DNA from: an uncultured Trueperaceae bacterium
GTDB taxonomy: Bacteria > Deinococcota > Deinococci > Deinococcales > Trueperaceae
NCBI GenBank assembly: GCA_937911855.1
Contig: CALDPK010000215.1
Location: 1-5,171, forward strand
DNA: 5,171 nucleotides
Direction: 5' to 3'
The translations under genes were made by a program, and so were the position numbers. Of this stretch, positions 4,954-5,171 are shown one piece after another (within the stretch, counting starts at the first letter, position 1; each line of letters starts with the position of its first letter). Below the pieces are notes generated by a model. It worked only from the letters and a program-made list of their open reading frames with translations. It did not search any database and was not told the DNA's origin.

Positions 4954-5171
4954 TTACTTGGTTACCTTCGTGACGACACCAGCACCAACAGTCCGGCCAC
5001 CCTCACGAATAGCAAACCGCAAACCCTCCTCCATCGCAATCGGCTTAATCAACTCAACCGACAACTCAACATTATCCCCAGGCATAACCATCTCAACACC
5101 ATCAGGCAACGTCACAACACCAGTCACATCAGTAGTCCGAAAATAAAACTGAGGACGATAACCACCAAAAA
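4954..5171 (-). CDS. tuf: Elongation factor Tu, C-terminal end (partial)
   Basis: This encodes the last 71 residues of EF-Tu, the GTPase that delivers aminoacyl-tRNA to the ribosome; the rest lies beyond the right window edge. The segment is part of beta-barrel domain 3 and contains GGYRPQFYFRTTDVTGVV, EMVMPGDNVELSVELIKPIAMEEGLRFAIREGGRTVGAG and the end VVTKVTK, followed by TAA. The codon use is odd. In the 57 codons from 5169 down to 4999 every third base is G or T, with all four Leu codons TTG, whereas the neighbours favour C or G. The final 14 codons contain GGC, GTC, GTC, GTA and ACC and look more like the rest of the operon. Gene conversion between tuf copies, strong tRNA-driven bias, or an assembly join could explain this. 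Its position upstream of rpmG-secE-nusG is usual for this lineage. Confidence 0.97.
   Translation of the reverse strand, partial: FGGYRPQFYFRTTDVTGVVTLPDGVEMVMPGDNVELSVELIKPIAMEEGLRFAIREGGRTVGAGVVTKVTK

Overview
The window is a conserved bacterial translation and transcription locus. Every recognisable gene is on the minus strand, so it reads from right to left: tuf (3' end only), rpmG, secE, nusG, rplK, rplA, rplJ, rplL, rpoB (5' end only). The proteins point to the Deinococcota (Deinococcus-Thermus). NusG ends in a VSIFGRETPVELDYSQV-type tail, the beta subunit has the RSPGVYF and NPDAATP.KLVNSRPIVAA..EFFGRSQL segments, and L33 resembles the Thermus form. I recognise these from memory of the families, not from a search. 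The operon genes are G+C-rich with C or G in most third positions. I cannot name a genus.

Layout in transcription order. From 5171 to 4954 is the last 71 codons of EF-Tu, followed by a strong hairpin. From 4836 to 4480 are rpmG and secE, 3 bases apart. NusG follows at 4433-3876. A 67-base gap with a strong Shine-Dalgarno sequence leads into rplK, which is translationally coupled to rplA through a TAATG overlap. A 192-base leader between rplA and rplJ carries a clear L10 leader, the L10/L12 autoregulatory RNA. RplJ and rplL are 2 bases apart. A 403-base spacer full of hairpins, likely an attenuator or RNA-processing region, separates rplL from rpoB. The rpoB part in the window (394 codons) is cut by the window edge at the start of rifampicin cluster I.

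The genes form one functional set. They encode the stalk base and stalk (L11, L10, L7/L12), the L1 stalk, L33, the elongation factor that works at the stalk, the NusG factor that links RNA polymerase to ribosomes, the SecE translocon subunit, and the RNA polymerase beta subunit. Expression is probably set by r-protein feedback (L10 leader, perhaps L1) and by attenuation before rpoB.

I found no new system here. The points worth a second look are: an abrupt codon-usage change inside tuf; an L33 whose last zinc-ligand cysteine is aspartate; a terminator between rplL and rpoB that faces against the operon; and the large stem-loops in the spacers.
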